Positions 8,405-16,078 of a DNA stretch of 64,000 nt are shown here, piece by piece. Source of the stretch: an uncultured Eubacteriales bacterium (GTDB lineage Bacteria; Bacillota; Clostridia; Oscillospirales; Acutalibacteraceae); NCBI GenBank assembly GCA_934454125.1, contig CAKSFA010000003.1:1-64000 (forward strand), read 5' to 3'. A program made the position numbers and the translations under genes. Under the pieces are notes generated by a model. It ran no database searches. It saw only the letters and a list, made by a program, of their open reading frames with translations, and was not told where the DNA came from. Each line of letters opens with the position of its first letter. The first letter of the stretch is position 1.

Positions 8405-8439
8405 AAAAAAAGGCCGCGGTGATGACCGCAGCCTTTTTT
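8405..8439. terminator. Bidirectional-type terminator
   Basis: AAAAAAGGC and GCCTTTTTT flank an inner GCGGT/ACCGC stem, with A and T runs on both sides. It lies downstream of the minus-strand 42-aa gene and upstream of the HAD gene promoter. Confidence 0.88.
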
Positions 8440-8455
8440 GCGTGGGTGAGATTGA

Positions 8456-8584
8456 TTAGCAGCCACAGCCGCAGCCGTTGTTGCAGTCGTTGCTGTAATT
8501 ACCAAAGCCGCCGCAGCAGAGCAGAATCAGAATAATGATGATGATCCAGGAGCAGCCGCCGCCGAATACGTTTGAATTACACAT
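8456..8584 (-). CDS. Small Gly/Cys-rich hydrophobic peptide (42 aa)
   Basis: The start is ATG at 8584, preceded by AAGGAGGAAG. The product begins MCNSNVFGGGCSW, has a single Ile/Leu-rich membrane segment (about residues 13-23), and ends in a Cys/Gly tail (NGCGCGC). The architecture resembles the short YjcZ-type or spore-coat-associated peptides of Firmicutes, but the sequence is too short to assign. An in-frame upstream start at 8686 lacks a ribosome binding site. Confidence 0.65.
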   Translation of the reverse strand: MCNSNVFGGGCSWIIIIILILLCCGGFGNYSNDCNNGCGCGC

Positions 8585-8767
8585 GATGTCTTCCTCCTTG
8601 TTTGGTTTATACTCCATAGTATTACATGCGGGGAAAAGGTGTGACTGGAATTTGTTTGCGGGATGATTACAAATGAGTTTTATCAAAAACGGAGAAAATT
8701 TGAGAAAATATTAGAAAATAATAGTAATCAAGAGATAAATTGATAAAATAGAGAAAGAAGGGGATTG

Positions 8768-8784
8768 TTTGACTTTATTTGACC
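8768..8784 (-). promoter_or_regulatory. CtsR operator 1
   Basis: On the minus strand this reads GGTCAAA-TAA-AGTCAAA, an exact match to the CtsR heptad direct repeat RGTCAAA NAN RGTCAAA. It lies directly upstream of the -35 box of the ctsR operon. Confidence 0.85.
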
Positions 8785-8812
8785 TTGAATGTTTGGGAAA
8801 AAAGCGTATAAT
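8785..8812 (+). promoter_or_regulatory. Promoter of the ctsR operon
   Basis: TTGAAT at 8785-8790 and TATAAT at 8807-8812 with a 16-bp spacer. It is bracketed by the two CtsR operators. Confidence 0.75.
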
Positions 8813-8820
8813 AGAATTAA

Positions 8821-8843
8821 AGTCAAGGAAAGTCAAAGTCAAA
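8821..8843 (+). promoter_or_regulatory. CtsR operator 2
   Basis: AGTCAAG-GAA-AGTCAAA at 8821-8837, followed at once by a further GTCAAA half-site (8838-8843). It overlaps the expected transcription start, so CtsR bound here should block initiation. Confidence 0.85.
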
Positions 8844-8872
8844 AGAAGAGTGGGAAGGGAAGCGTGTATCAA

Positions 8873-9325
8873 ATGCGGATCAGTGATTATGTGGCAAATT
8901 ATATTTTAGGTCTGCTGGAGGACAATGAGGAGGAGAGCGTTGAAATCAAGCGCAATGAGTTGGCCAGCACCATTGGGTGTGTGCCAAGCCAGATCAATTA
9001 TGTGATCACCTCGCGCTTTACACCTGAGCAGGGATATTTGGTGGAAAGTCGGCGCGGTGGCGGCGGGTATATTCGTATCACGCGGGTGCGGTATAGTCAG
9101 GAATCTTATTTGATGCATGTGATGCACCACATTGGCGATGCGTTGGACACCCAAACGGCAACGTCGCTGCTGCATGCGCTGGCGCAAAAACAGGCGGTGG
9201 AGCCAAGTGCGCTGAAAACGATGGCGGCGGCGCTTTCGAACCAGGCGTATGCTGCGGTGCCGCAGCAGAAACGAGACGCCTTGCGGGCGGCATTGTTTAA
9301 ACAAATGCTGATTACGCAATTATAA
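8873..9325 (+). CDS. ctsR: CtsR, class III heat-shock repressor
   Basis: CtsR represses clp and its own operon and is released on heat or protein stress. The start at ATG 8873 gives the usual N-terminus (MRISDYVANYILGLLEDN) and a 150-aa protein. The frame is open further upstream to 8789, but that would put the start inside the promoter. The winged helix contains CVPSQINYVI and the Gly-rich wing RRGGGGYIRI, the DNA-contacting thermosensing loop of the family. The C-terminal four-helix dimerisation domain is present. First gene of ctsR-mcsA-mcsB-clpC. Confidence 0.95.
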   Translation: MRISDYVANYILGLLEDNEEESVEIKRNELASTIGCVPSQINYVITSRFTPEQGYLVESRRGGGGYIRITRVRYSQESYLMHVMHHIGDALDTQTATSLLHALAQKQAVEPSALKTMAAALSNQAYAAVPQQKRDALRAALFKQMLITQL

Positions 9326-9356
9326 TAGTGATAGGTAGTGAAAAGGGGGAATAGAT

Positions 9357-9884
9357 ATGCAATGTCAGGTTTGCGGGAAACACCCCGCCAATACACATAT
9401 GAAAACGATTGTGAACGGTACGCTGACGGAGCAGCATTTGTGTGCTGTGTGTGCGCAGAACATGGGGTATGGGACTTCGCTGTTTCAGAACAATACGTTT
9501 GATCAGTTTTTTAGCAGCTTTTTTGGAAAAAAGCCGGCGCCGGAGGATACTGTGCGCTGTTCGACCTGCGGGGCGAGTCTTGCTGATATTTCGCGCACGG
9601 GCAAGGTGGGGTGTGCTGATTGCTACCGGTTGTTTTTAAAGCAGCTGACGCCATCGATTCAGCGCATGCACGGCAACACGCGTCACATTGGGAAAACACC
9701 CGCAGGCACGGCGTTGCAGCCGGCAGAGCCGAACCTGAAAACAGAAGTAGAGCGTGACCGGGAGCGATTGCAGCAGGCCATTGCGGAGCAGGACTTTGAG
9801 TTGGCGGCAAAGCTGAGGGATAAGCTGAAGGCGGCAGAGCAAGGTGGAAAAGAGGTGACGGGCGATGGAGAAAAAATGGTTTGA
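9357..9884 (+). CDS. mcsA: McsA, zinc-finger activator of McsB
   Basis: McsA activates the McsB arginine kinase and modulates CtsR and ClpC. The 175-aa protein has paired Cys motifs: CQVC...CAVC at residues 3-33 and CSTC...CADC near 64-90. A C-terminal UVR-type motif (DFELAAKLRDKL) is of the kind that contacts ClpC. AAAGGGGGAAT precedes the ATG. The 3' end overlaps the mcsB start by 20 nt. Confidence 0.93.
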   Translation: MQCQVCGKHPANTHMKTIVNGTLTEQHLCAVCAQNMGYGTSLFQNNTFDQFFSSFFGKKPAPEDTVRCSTCGASLADISRTGKVGCADCYRLFLKQLTPSIQRMHGNTRHIGKTPAGTALQPAEPNLKTEVERDRERLQQAIAEQDFELAAKLRDKLKAAEQGGKEVTGDGEKMV

Positions 9885-10899
9885 AAAAAGCGGCAGAGAA
9901 GGCGATGTTGTAATCAGTTCTCGGATACGGTTGGCGCGGAATTTGCAGGATACGCCGTTTCCGATTCGAATGAATGTGCAGCGTTGTAGGCAGGTGCGGG
10001 AGCGCGTAGTGCAGGCGGCAAAGCAGAGCAGCAACCCGGTTTTGCGCAATTTGATCTATCTGGATATGGAGCAGGTGGAGCAGGTGCAGGCCGTTTCGAT
10101 GGTGGAAAGTCACCTCATCAGCCCGGATTTTATCAGCAAGCCGCAGGGGCGCGGGCTGTTGCTCTCGAAAGATCACGCGGTGGTGATTATGATTAATGAG
10201 GAGGATCATCTGCGGATTCAGGTGATGCGCGAGGGCATGCAGCTTCAGGAGGCGTATCGGCTGGCAGATGAGCTGGATACGGCGCTGAATGACAGTTTGC
10301 ATTTTGCGTTTGACCCGGCGCTGGGCTACTTAACGCAGTGCCCGACAAATTTGGGCACGGGTATGCGTGCTTCTTTGATGCTGCATTTGCCGGCGTTGCA
10401 GCACAATGGAATGTTGCCGCGGTTGGCAACGCATCTTTCGAAAGTGGGATTGACGCTGCGGGGAACCTATGGTGAGGGTACCGAACCGGTGGGCGCGTTG
10501 TATCAGCTTTCGAACCAGGTGACGCTGGGTTTGAGTGAGACGGCGGCGATTGAAAATTTGGAGCGTATGGTGATGCAGTTGGTACAAGAGGAACGCCAGA
10601 CCAGGGTTGCCATGATGCAGAGCTTGCAGATGCAGGACGTTGTGGCGCGTGCGATGGGCATTTTGCAGCATGCCAAAATTCTCAGCACAGAGGAGTTGAT
10701 GCGGTTGCTTTCGCAGGTGCGACTGGGGGTTGCGTCTGGTATGATTCAGTCGGTTTCGTATGACACGCTGAACCGGTTGATGATCAATACACAGCCGGCT
10801 ACGATGATGACGGCCAGAGGGCATGAGTTGTCTGCACAGGAGCGTGACCAATTGCGTGCAGAGATGGTTGCGCAGGCGCTGCAGCAGACAACCGTGTGA
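9865..10899 (+). CDS. mcsB: McsB, protein arginine kinase
   Basis: McsB phosphorylates arginines on unfolded proteins, marking them for ClpC-ClpP, and inactivates CtsR. The 344 aa show phosphagen-kinase signatures: SSRIRLARNL near residue 18, the CPTNLGTGMRAS nucleotide-binding motif near 155-166, and RGTYGEGTEP near 195. The overlap with mcsA implies coupled translation; clpC follows after 21 nt. Confidence 0.95.
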   Translation: MEKKWFEKSGREGDVVISSRIRLARNLQDTPFPIRMNVQRCRQVRERVVQAAKQSSNPVLRNLIYLDMEQVEQVQAVSMVESHLISPDFISKPQGRGLLLSKDHAVVIMINEEDHLRIQVMREGMQLQEAYRLADELDTALNDSLHFAFDPALGYLTQCPTNLGTGMRASLMLHLPALQHNGMLPRLATHLSKVGLTLRGTYGEGTEPVGALYQLSNQVTLGLSETAAIENLERMVMQLVQEERQTRVAMMQSLQMQDVVARAMGILQHAKILSTEELMRLLSQVRLGVASGMIQSVSYDTLNRLMINTQPATMMTARGHELSAQERDQLRAEMVAQALQQTTV

Positions 10900-10920
10900 A
10901 GATAGAAGGGGGTACATGAG

Positions 10921-13389
10921 ATGTACAGATTTGATGGATTTACAGAAAAAGCAAACAATGCTTTGAATTTTGCGCTGGTTGGCGCACAGGATATGGGCCA
11001 TACGTATATTGGCAGTGAGCATATTATTCTGGGGTTGCTCAAGGAGGGAAGCGGTGTTGCTGCCGAGGTGCTGAGCAAACTGGGTGTAACAGAGGAGCGC
11101 TTTGCAGCGTGCATGCAGGAAAAGATTGGTGTTGGCAGCCGCACGGTGCTCTCGTTGGATGATTTTACACCGCGTAGCAAACGGATTTTGCAGATTGCGG
11201 TGATGGAGGCCTCGCGCTTGCGGCACAATTATGTGGGTACAGAGCATTTGCTGATGGCTGTGCTGGAGGATGGTGACAGCTATGGTGTGCGGTTTTTGAA
11301 ACTGCTGGGTGCACGGCAGAATGATATTATGGAAGAGATCAATCAGGCGCTCAGCAGCGGTGAACAGGACGATGCGGCACCGGTATCGGCAGCCGGTAAA
11401 ACGGGAAAGGGTGGCGCGACCAAGACGTTGGATCAGTTTGGCCGCGACTTGACAGCACTTGCCAAAAAGGGTGCGATTGACCCGGTGATTGGTAGGCAGA
11501 CCGAAATTGAGCGCGTGGTGCAAATTTTAAGCCGTAGAACGAAAAACAACCCGTGCCTCATCGGTGAGCCGGGTGTGGGTAAAACAGCGGTGGCAGAAGG
11601 GCTTGCGCTGAAAATTGTGCAGGGCGAAGTGCCGGAACTGCTCAAAGACAAGCGTGTGGTTGCGCTGGATTTGACCAGCATGGTTGCCGGAACGAAATAT
11701 CGCGGCGATTTTGAAGAGCGTATCAAAGCGGCGATGGAGGAAGTGAAGAACAGCGGCAATACCATTTTGTTCATTGATGAGCTGCATACCATCATCGGGG
11801 CAGGCGCGGCAGAGGGTTCGGCAGATGCTGCCAATATCTTAAAGCCGTCGCTGGCGCGGGGTGAGATTCAGCTCATCGGTGCGACCACCATTGAGGAGTA
11901 TCGCAAGCACATCGAAAAGGATGCTGCGCTGGAGCGGCGGTTCCAGCCGGTTATGGTGGGTGAGCCGACGCAGGAGGAAGCGATTGAAATCTTAAAGGGG
12001 TTGCGTGATCGCTACGAAGCGCACCACAAGGTGAAGATTACTGATGAAGCGATTGATGCGGCGGTGAAGCTCTCTGCAAGATATATTGCGGATCGTTTTT
12101 TGCCCGACAAGGCCATTGATTTGATCGACGAGGCAGCGTCGCGCGTGCGGTTGAGTGCCTTTACCGAACCGGATGAGATTCAGGAGCTGGAAAAACGCGT
12201 CAAGCAACTGGAGCAGGAAAAAGCTGCGGCGGTGAATACGCAAGATTTTGAAGGTGCTGCTGCGATTCGTGACGAAGAGAAACAGCTGCGCCAGCGGCTG
12301 GAGCAGGAGAAAGAGAGTTGGAAGGAGAAAAAGGTTAGCGGCAACGGTACGGTTACGCCGCAGGATATTGCCAACATTGTTTCGACATGGACCGGGGTTC
12401 CTGTGGTGCAGTTGACCGAGGAGGAAAGCCAGCGGTTGCTCAAGCTGGAGGACGTGCTGCACCAGCGCATTGTTGGGCAGGATCAGGCGGTTTCAGCCGT
12501 TGCCAAGGCGATTCGCCGCGGCAGAGTGGGCCTGAAAGACCCCAAACGCCCGATTGGTTCGTTTATCTTTTTGGGCCCCACAGGTGTTGGTAAGACGGAG
12601 CTGTGCAAAACGTTGGCAGAGGCGATGTTCGGTGATGAAAATGCGATGATTCGTCTGGATATGTCGGAATATATGGAGAAGCACACGGTGTCTCGTTTGG
12701 TTGGTTCTCCTCCGGGTTATGTTGGCTATGACGAGGGCGGCCAGTTGACTGAAAAGGTGCGAAGAAAACCATATTCGGTGGTGCTGTTTGACGAGATTGA
12801 AAAAGCGCACCCGGATGTATTCAATATGCTGCTGCAAATTTTGGAAGACGGTTGCCTGACCGATTCGCAGGGCAGAAAGGTAGACTTTAAAAATACCGTC
12901 ATCATTATGACCTCGAACGTTGGTGCAAGGCTGATTACCGACAGCAAGAACAACCTGGGCTTTCAGGGGCAAAAAGAGGAGGGCGCCAAAACTGCGGAGC
13001 AGGATCATAAAGATGTGCGCGAGTTGGTGCTGGCAGAGTTGCGCAACCTCTTCCGCCCGGAGTTTTTGAACCGTGTGGATGATATTATTGTTTTCCACAA
13101 GCTGGGTGAGGAGGATATTCAGAAGATTGCGGTTGGAATGCTGGAGCAGCTTAAAACCCGATTGGCTGAGTTGGATATTCAAATCAGCTTTACTGAGGCG
13201 GCTGTGCAGGCCATTGCCAAGGCAGGGTTTGACCCGGTTTATGGCGCAAGGCCTCTGCGCAGGGCGATTCAGTCTGAGATTGAAGATCGCTTGTCTGAAC
13301 TGATGCTTGAAGGCAAGGCGGACAGCACGCATGGCATTGCCTGTGATTATCAGAACGACACATTTACCTTTACGATGGAGACGGCATAA
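10921..13389 (+). CDS. clpC: ClpC, AAA+ unfoldase of the ClpCP protease
   Basis: The 822-aa hexameric unfoldase feeds substrates to ClpP. The N-terminal Clp-N double repeat spans about residues 1-145. NBD1 has Walker A GEPGVGKT near 217. The middle region contains a UVR-like DFEGAAAIRDEEKQLR stretch. NBD2 has GPTGVGKTE near 556 and sensor motifs, and the ClpB-D2-small domain is at the C-terminus. It is the last gene of the CtsR operon, followed by a terminator; clpP itself is not in the window. Confidence 0.96.
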   Translation: MYRFDGFTEKANNALNFALVGAQDMGHTYIGSEHIILGLLKEGSGVAAEVLSKLGVTEERFAACMQEKIGVGSRTVLSLDDFTPRSKRILQIAVMEASRLRHNYVGTEHLLMAVLEDGDSYGVRFLKLLGARQNDIMEEINQALSSGEQDDAAPVSAAGKTGKGGATKTLDQFGRDLTALAKKGAIDPVIGRQTEIERVVQILSRRTKNNPCLIGEPGVGKTAVAEGLALKIVQGEVPELLKDKRVVALDLTSMVAGTKYRGDFEERIKAAMEEVKNSGNTILFIDELHTIIGAGAAEGSADAANILKPSLARGEIQLIGATTIEEYRKHIEKDAALERRFQPVMVGEPTQEEAIEILKGLRDRYEAHHKVKITDEAIDAAVKLSARYIADRFLPDKAIDLIDEAASRVRLSAFTEPDEIQELEKRVKQLEQEKAAAVNTQDFEGAAAIRDEEKQLRQRLEQEKESWKEKKVSGNGTVTPQDIANIVSTWTGVPVVQLTEEESQRLLKLEDVLHQRIVGQDQAVSAVAKAIRRGRVGLKDPKRPIGSFIFLGPTGVGKTELCKTLAEAMFGDENAMIRLDMSEYMEKHTVSRLVGSPPGYVGYDEGGQLTEKVRRKPYSVVLFDEIEKAHPDVFNMLLQILEDGCLTDSQGRKVDFKNTVIIMTSNVGARLITDSKNNLGFQGQKEEGAKTAEQDHKDVRELVLAELRNLFRPEFLNRVDDIIVFHKLGEEDIQKIAVGMLEQLKTRLAELDIQISFTEAAVQAIAKAGFDPVYGARPLRRAIQSEIEDRLSELMLEGKADSTHGIACDYQNDTFTFTMETA

Positions 13390-13394
13390 AAATA

Positions 13395-13428
13395 AAAAAG
13401 CGCTTTGCAAGGTTGCAGGGCGCTTTTT
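13395..13428. terminator. Terminator between clpC and the S1 gene
   Basis: AAAAAGCGC pairs with GCGCTTTTT around an inner TTGCAA-type stem. It can serve both converging genes. Confidence 0.88.
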
Positions 13429-13434
13429 GTATGT

Positions 13435-14355
13435 TTAAAATATGGTGATGATGCTTTTTTCGCAGCAGGTGGGAGAGTATGCAAACCGCTCGATGTGTGT
13501 GCCCTCAAAAAAGTAGCGGGGTTCTGTGGGGCGGTAGCGGTATTCGAATGTGTCGATGATAATTAGTTTTACCTTCATGCGGGAAGGGATGATATTTTTG
13601 ATGAAGACGCTGGCCTGCTGACCGGGTTGTACGTCTGGCCGCAGCTCTGCAAGGCCGGCCAGGTTGGGGGTTAGTTCTACAAAAATACCGTATGGCTCGA
13701 CAGAACGGATGACACCTGCAACGGTTTCACCTGTTTGAAATAGTGCGATGTTTTCTTCCCAGGTGCCCAGCAGCTCTTTGTGGGTTAGGGTGATGCGCCC
13801 ATTTTCCAGTGATTTGACGGCTGTGCGGATGTCCATGCCGACAAAAAAGCGTTCTCTGGGGTGCTCGATGCGCGAGATGGAGATGGAATCGATTGGCAGC
13901 AGCGATACAATGCCGCAGCCGATATCTGCAAATGCGCCGAATGTTTCTAAATGCGTGATGCGGGCATTTAGAATATCGCCCGGCCGCAGAGAAGCAATGA
14001 ATTCGTGCATGCATTTTTCCTGTGCCAGTCTGCGTGAGAGGACAGCGATGGTGCTGCCGTCTGTTTTTTGTTCGAATCCTGTTACGATAAAGCAAACAGG
14101 GCGGTTCACCCGTGAAATGATCGCAATATCCCGCACGCTTCCCTCTCGTATGCCGATGGCGCATTCTTCTCTGGGAATGATACCTTTCATGCTGCCAAGA
14201 TCTACGATTAAATTGTGGGCGCTGTCGCAGATGAGTGCGCGGCCCTCCAGGATTTGTTCTTGCTGGCAGGCGTCTGTCAGGGCAGAGAGGTTTGCCGTTG
14301 CGGCGCGATTCTGCGGCGTATCGATCAGCCGCCCCTCCGGGTAATATAAGCTCAT
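13435..14355 (-). CDS. S1 RNA-binding domain protein (S1-like)
   Basis: A 306-aa protein with about three S1/OB-fold repeats, the clearest being GDILNARITHLETFGAFADIG near residue 140 and AGVIRSVEPYGIFVELTPNL near 225. It resembles short Firmicute homologues of ribosomal protein S1, which bind mRNA at the ribosome. The start is ATG 14355, 8 nt from GGGAGG; a GTG two codons upstream is only 2 nt from that motif. It converges on clpC across the shared terminator. Confidence 0.85.
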   Translation of the reverse strand: MSLYYPEGRLIDTPQNRAATANLSALTDACQQEQILEGRALICDSAHNLIVDLGSMKGIIPREECAIGIREGSVRDIAIISRVNRPVCFIVTGFEQKTDGSTIAVLSRRLAQEKCMHEFIASLRPGDILNARITHLETFGAFADIGCGIVSLLPIDSISISRIEHPRERFFVGMDIRTAVKSLENGRITLTHKELLGTWEENIALFQTGETVAGVIRSVEPYGIFVELTPNLAGLAELRPDVQPGQQASVFIKNIIPSRMKVKLIIIDTFEYRYRPTEPRYFFEGTHIERFAYSPTCCEKSIITIF

Positions 14356-14480
14356 GTTCACAGCCTCCCTTTTTATTGTCCAAAATTATCTATATGCGCA
14401 AAAGCAGGCAATCATACACAAAGTGAGGAAATCATTTGCAAGCAGGTTGTCTGCATTTTTTGTGATTGCTGTGCAGGCAC

Positions 14481-14509
14481 TTGCATCTTGCTGCGTTTTC
14501 GATTACAAT
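14481..14509 (+). promoter_or_regulatory. Promoter of the cyclophilin lipoprotein gene
   Basis: TTGCAT at 14481-14486 and TACAAT at 14504-14509, 17-bp spacer. Confidence 0.6.
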
Positions 14510-14547
14510 AAAAAAGAAATCATTTCAAAAGGCGAAAGGATGTTCTT

Positions 14548-15396
14548 ATGAAAAGACAACTCATCGGTTTGCTTGCTGCTTTGGTAGCAGTGGGCACTGT
14601 TTTTGCAGGTTGCGGCACAGATGGTTCTACTACTGCTGTTTCTTCAGCTCAATCGGAAGTTAGCTCTACGGCTTCACGCGTCAACCCGGACGCAGACAAG
14701 CCGGTCGGCTACCAACTGGAACAGCCGGCTGACGGCGAAGAGATTGCGGTAATCAACACTAGCATGGGCACGATGAAAGTGCGGTTGTTCCCCAATGCTG
14801 CGCCCAAAACTGTGGAGAATTTTACAACGCTTGCAAAGCAGGGCTATTATAATGGTCAGATTTTTCACCGTGTGATCAATGAATTTATGATTCAGGGCGG
14901 TGACCCGACTGGTACGGGTACTGGCGGTGAGAATATTTGGGGAACTGACGGATTTGAAGATGAGTTTGCGGGGAATTTGCTCAATTTACGCGGTGCGCTG
15001 GCAATGGCCAACCGCGGCAAAAACACCAATGGCAGCCAGTTTTTTATCAATCAGGCCAGTGCTGGCTCGTTTGCTAAAACCGGTTGGGATTATTATGCCA
15101 GTCTGTACGAATCCTTCCGCCAAAATCAGTCTACGTTCTTGCAGTCCTATGGAAGCATTCCGAATGTTTACCGCATTTCGCAGGAGGTTAAGGACTTATA
15201 TACATTATATGGCGGAAACCCGCGGCTGGATGGTTATTACAGCGTGAACCAGACCGGGCATACCGTATTTGGTCAGGTGTTTGAAGGACTTGACGTGCTG
15301 GATGCCATTGCTGCAGTGCCGACGGACAGCAGCACCGATAAACCGTTGACGGATGTGACCATCAATAGCATTACGATTGAAACGTATCATGCCTGA
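14548..15396 (+). CDS. Peptidyl-prolyl isomerase lipoprotein (cyclophilin type)
   Basis: A 282-aa extracytoplasmic folding catalyst. The N-terminus is a lipoprotein signal (MKRQ, a hydrophobic stretch, then lipobox FAGC with Cys22), followed by a Ser/Thr-rich linker to about residue 55. The cyclophilin domain contains VENFTTLAKQGYYNGQIFHRV, FMIQGGDPTGTG and NGSQFFINQA. A roughly 55-residue insertion (about residues 175-230) precedes the final HTVFGQVFEGLDVL strands. GCGAAAGGATG precedes the start. Confidence 0.92.
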   Translation: MKRQLIGLLAALVAVGTVFAGCGTDGSTTAVSSAQSEVSSTASRVNPDADKPVGYQLEQPADGEEIAVINTSMGTMKVRLFPNAAPKTVENFTTLAKQGYYNGQIFHRVINEFMIQGGDPTGTGTGGENIWGTDGFEDEFAGNLLNLRGALAMANRGKNTNGSQFFINQASAGSFAKTGWDYYASLYESFRQNQSTFLQSYGSIPNVYRISQEVKDLYTLYGGNPRLDGYYSVNQTGHTVFGQVFEGLDVLDAIAAVPTDSSTDKPLTDVTINSITIETYHA

Positions 15397-15434
15397 GTCA
15401 CTGAGCAGCAGCGCTGAGAAAGGGGGAGTGCACC

Positions 15435-15896
15435 ATGGCTGGTACCGGCAAAGCGGCAGAGCAGACTATTCTGCCGCAGGATGAAAAAAGCAGGCGCTAT
15501 GCATGGCTTGCGTATCTTCCGTTTGTTTGGATTTTCAGTTTTTTTGCACGCCCCAAAGATGCCTTTGTGCGTTTTCATGCAAAGCAGGGGATGAAATTGA
15601 CCGGTTTGATTTGTTTGATTGGTGCGGCAGGCTGGGCGCTCAATGCGCTAATCTCTTGGTTATTTTCTTATCAAATCGCAACCCCAACGGCAGAAGATCT
15701 CAGTCATGTTACAACGGGTGTGAATCAGGTGGGGCAGACGCTGTGTATTGTGGTTGCGTTTTCGGCAACGGTGCTTTGTGTGGCATATTTTCTCTTTGGA
15801 GTGATTCATGCAGCGCGCGGCAAGACCAAAATTTTGCCGCTGCCGCACCGGCGAAAGACCGAAAAAACACAGATAAAATCAAAAGCAGACAACTAA
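15435..15896 (+). CDS. DUF4870-like membrane protein
   Basis: A 153-aa protein. The motif RYAWLAYLPFVWI followed by FVRFHAKQGMKL matches the DUF4870/chloroplast-import-like small membrane family. Three hydrophobic segments (about 27-42, 55-78 and 98-125) and a basic C-terminal tail are visible. AAAGGGGGAG precedes the ATG. It lies 38 nt after the lipoprotein gene and may share its transcript. Function unknown. Confidence 0.75.
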   Translation: MAGTGKAAEQTILPQDEKSRRYAWLAYLPFVWIFSFFARPKDAFVRFHAKQGMKLTGLICLIGAAGWALNALISWLFSYQIATPTAEDLSHVTTGVNQVGQTLCIVVAFSATVLCVAYFLFGVIHAARGKTKILPLPHRRKTEKTQIKSKADN

Positions 15897-15927
15897 AAGA
15901 TTTTCTGCCGAAAAAATCAGAATCGCA

Positions 15928-15957
15928 TTGACAGATGATACAGAAAAGCGCTATAAT
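15928..15957 (+). promoter_or_regulatory. Promoter of pyrG
   Basis: TTGACA at 15928-15933 and TATAAT at 15952-15957 with an 18-bp spacer. The start would fall near 15964, inside the untranslated leader. Confidence 0.8.
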
Positions 15958-15972
15958 GAAACAGAATTGATA

Positions 15973-16015
15973 TGTTCCCAACCGCATGAACATGTTTGCT
16001 TGGGAACATCTTTTT
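15973..16015 (+). terminator. Leader terminator (candidate attenuator) of pyrG
   Basis: TGTTCCCAA (15973-15981) pairs perfectly with TTGGGAACA (16000-16008), followed by TCTTTTTTG. It lies after the promoter and 64 nt before the pyrG start, so it acts within the 5' leader. Bacillus pyrG is controlled by a leader terminator, but that mechanism needs a GGG start site, which I do not see here. Confidence 0.75.
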
Positions 16016-16078
16016 TGTTTTATTTTTACGCCGCTGTGGTGCGGCTGTTTCTTTACAACGCGTACATGGGAGGATTTT

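Noticed and set aside
10330..11523. Long antisense ORF (397 codons) opposite mcsB-clpC
   Set aside because: It overlaps two well-supported genes throughout and has His/Arg/Gln-rich composition typical of antisense frames here.
15986..16078. N-terminal extension of pyrG
   Set aside because: This open segment is the leader after the promoter and hairpin; ATG 16079 has the ribosome binding site and the universal CTP synthase N-terminus.
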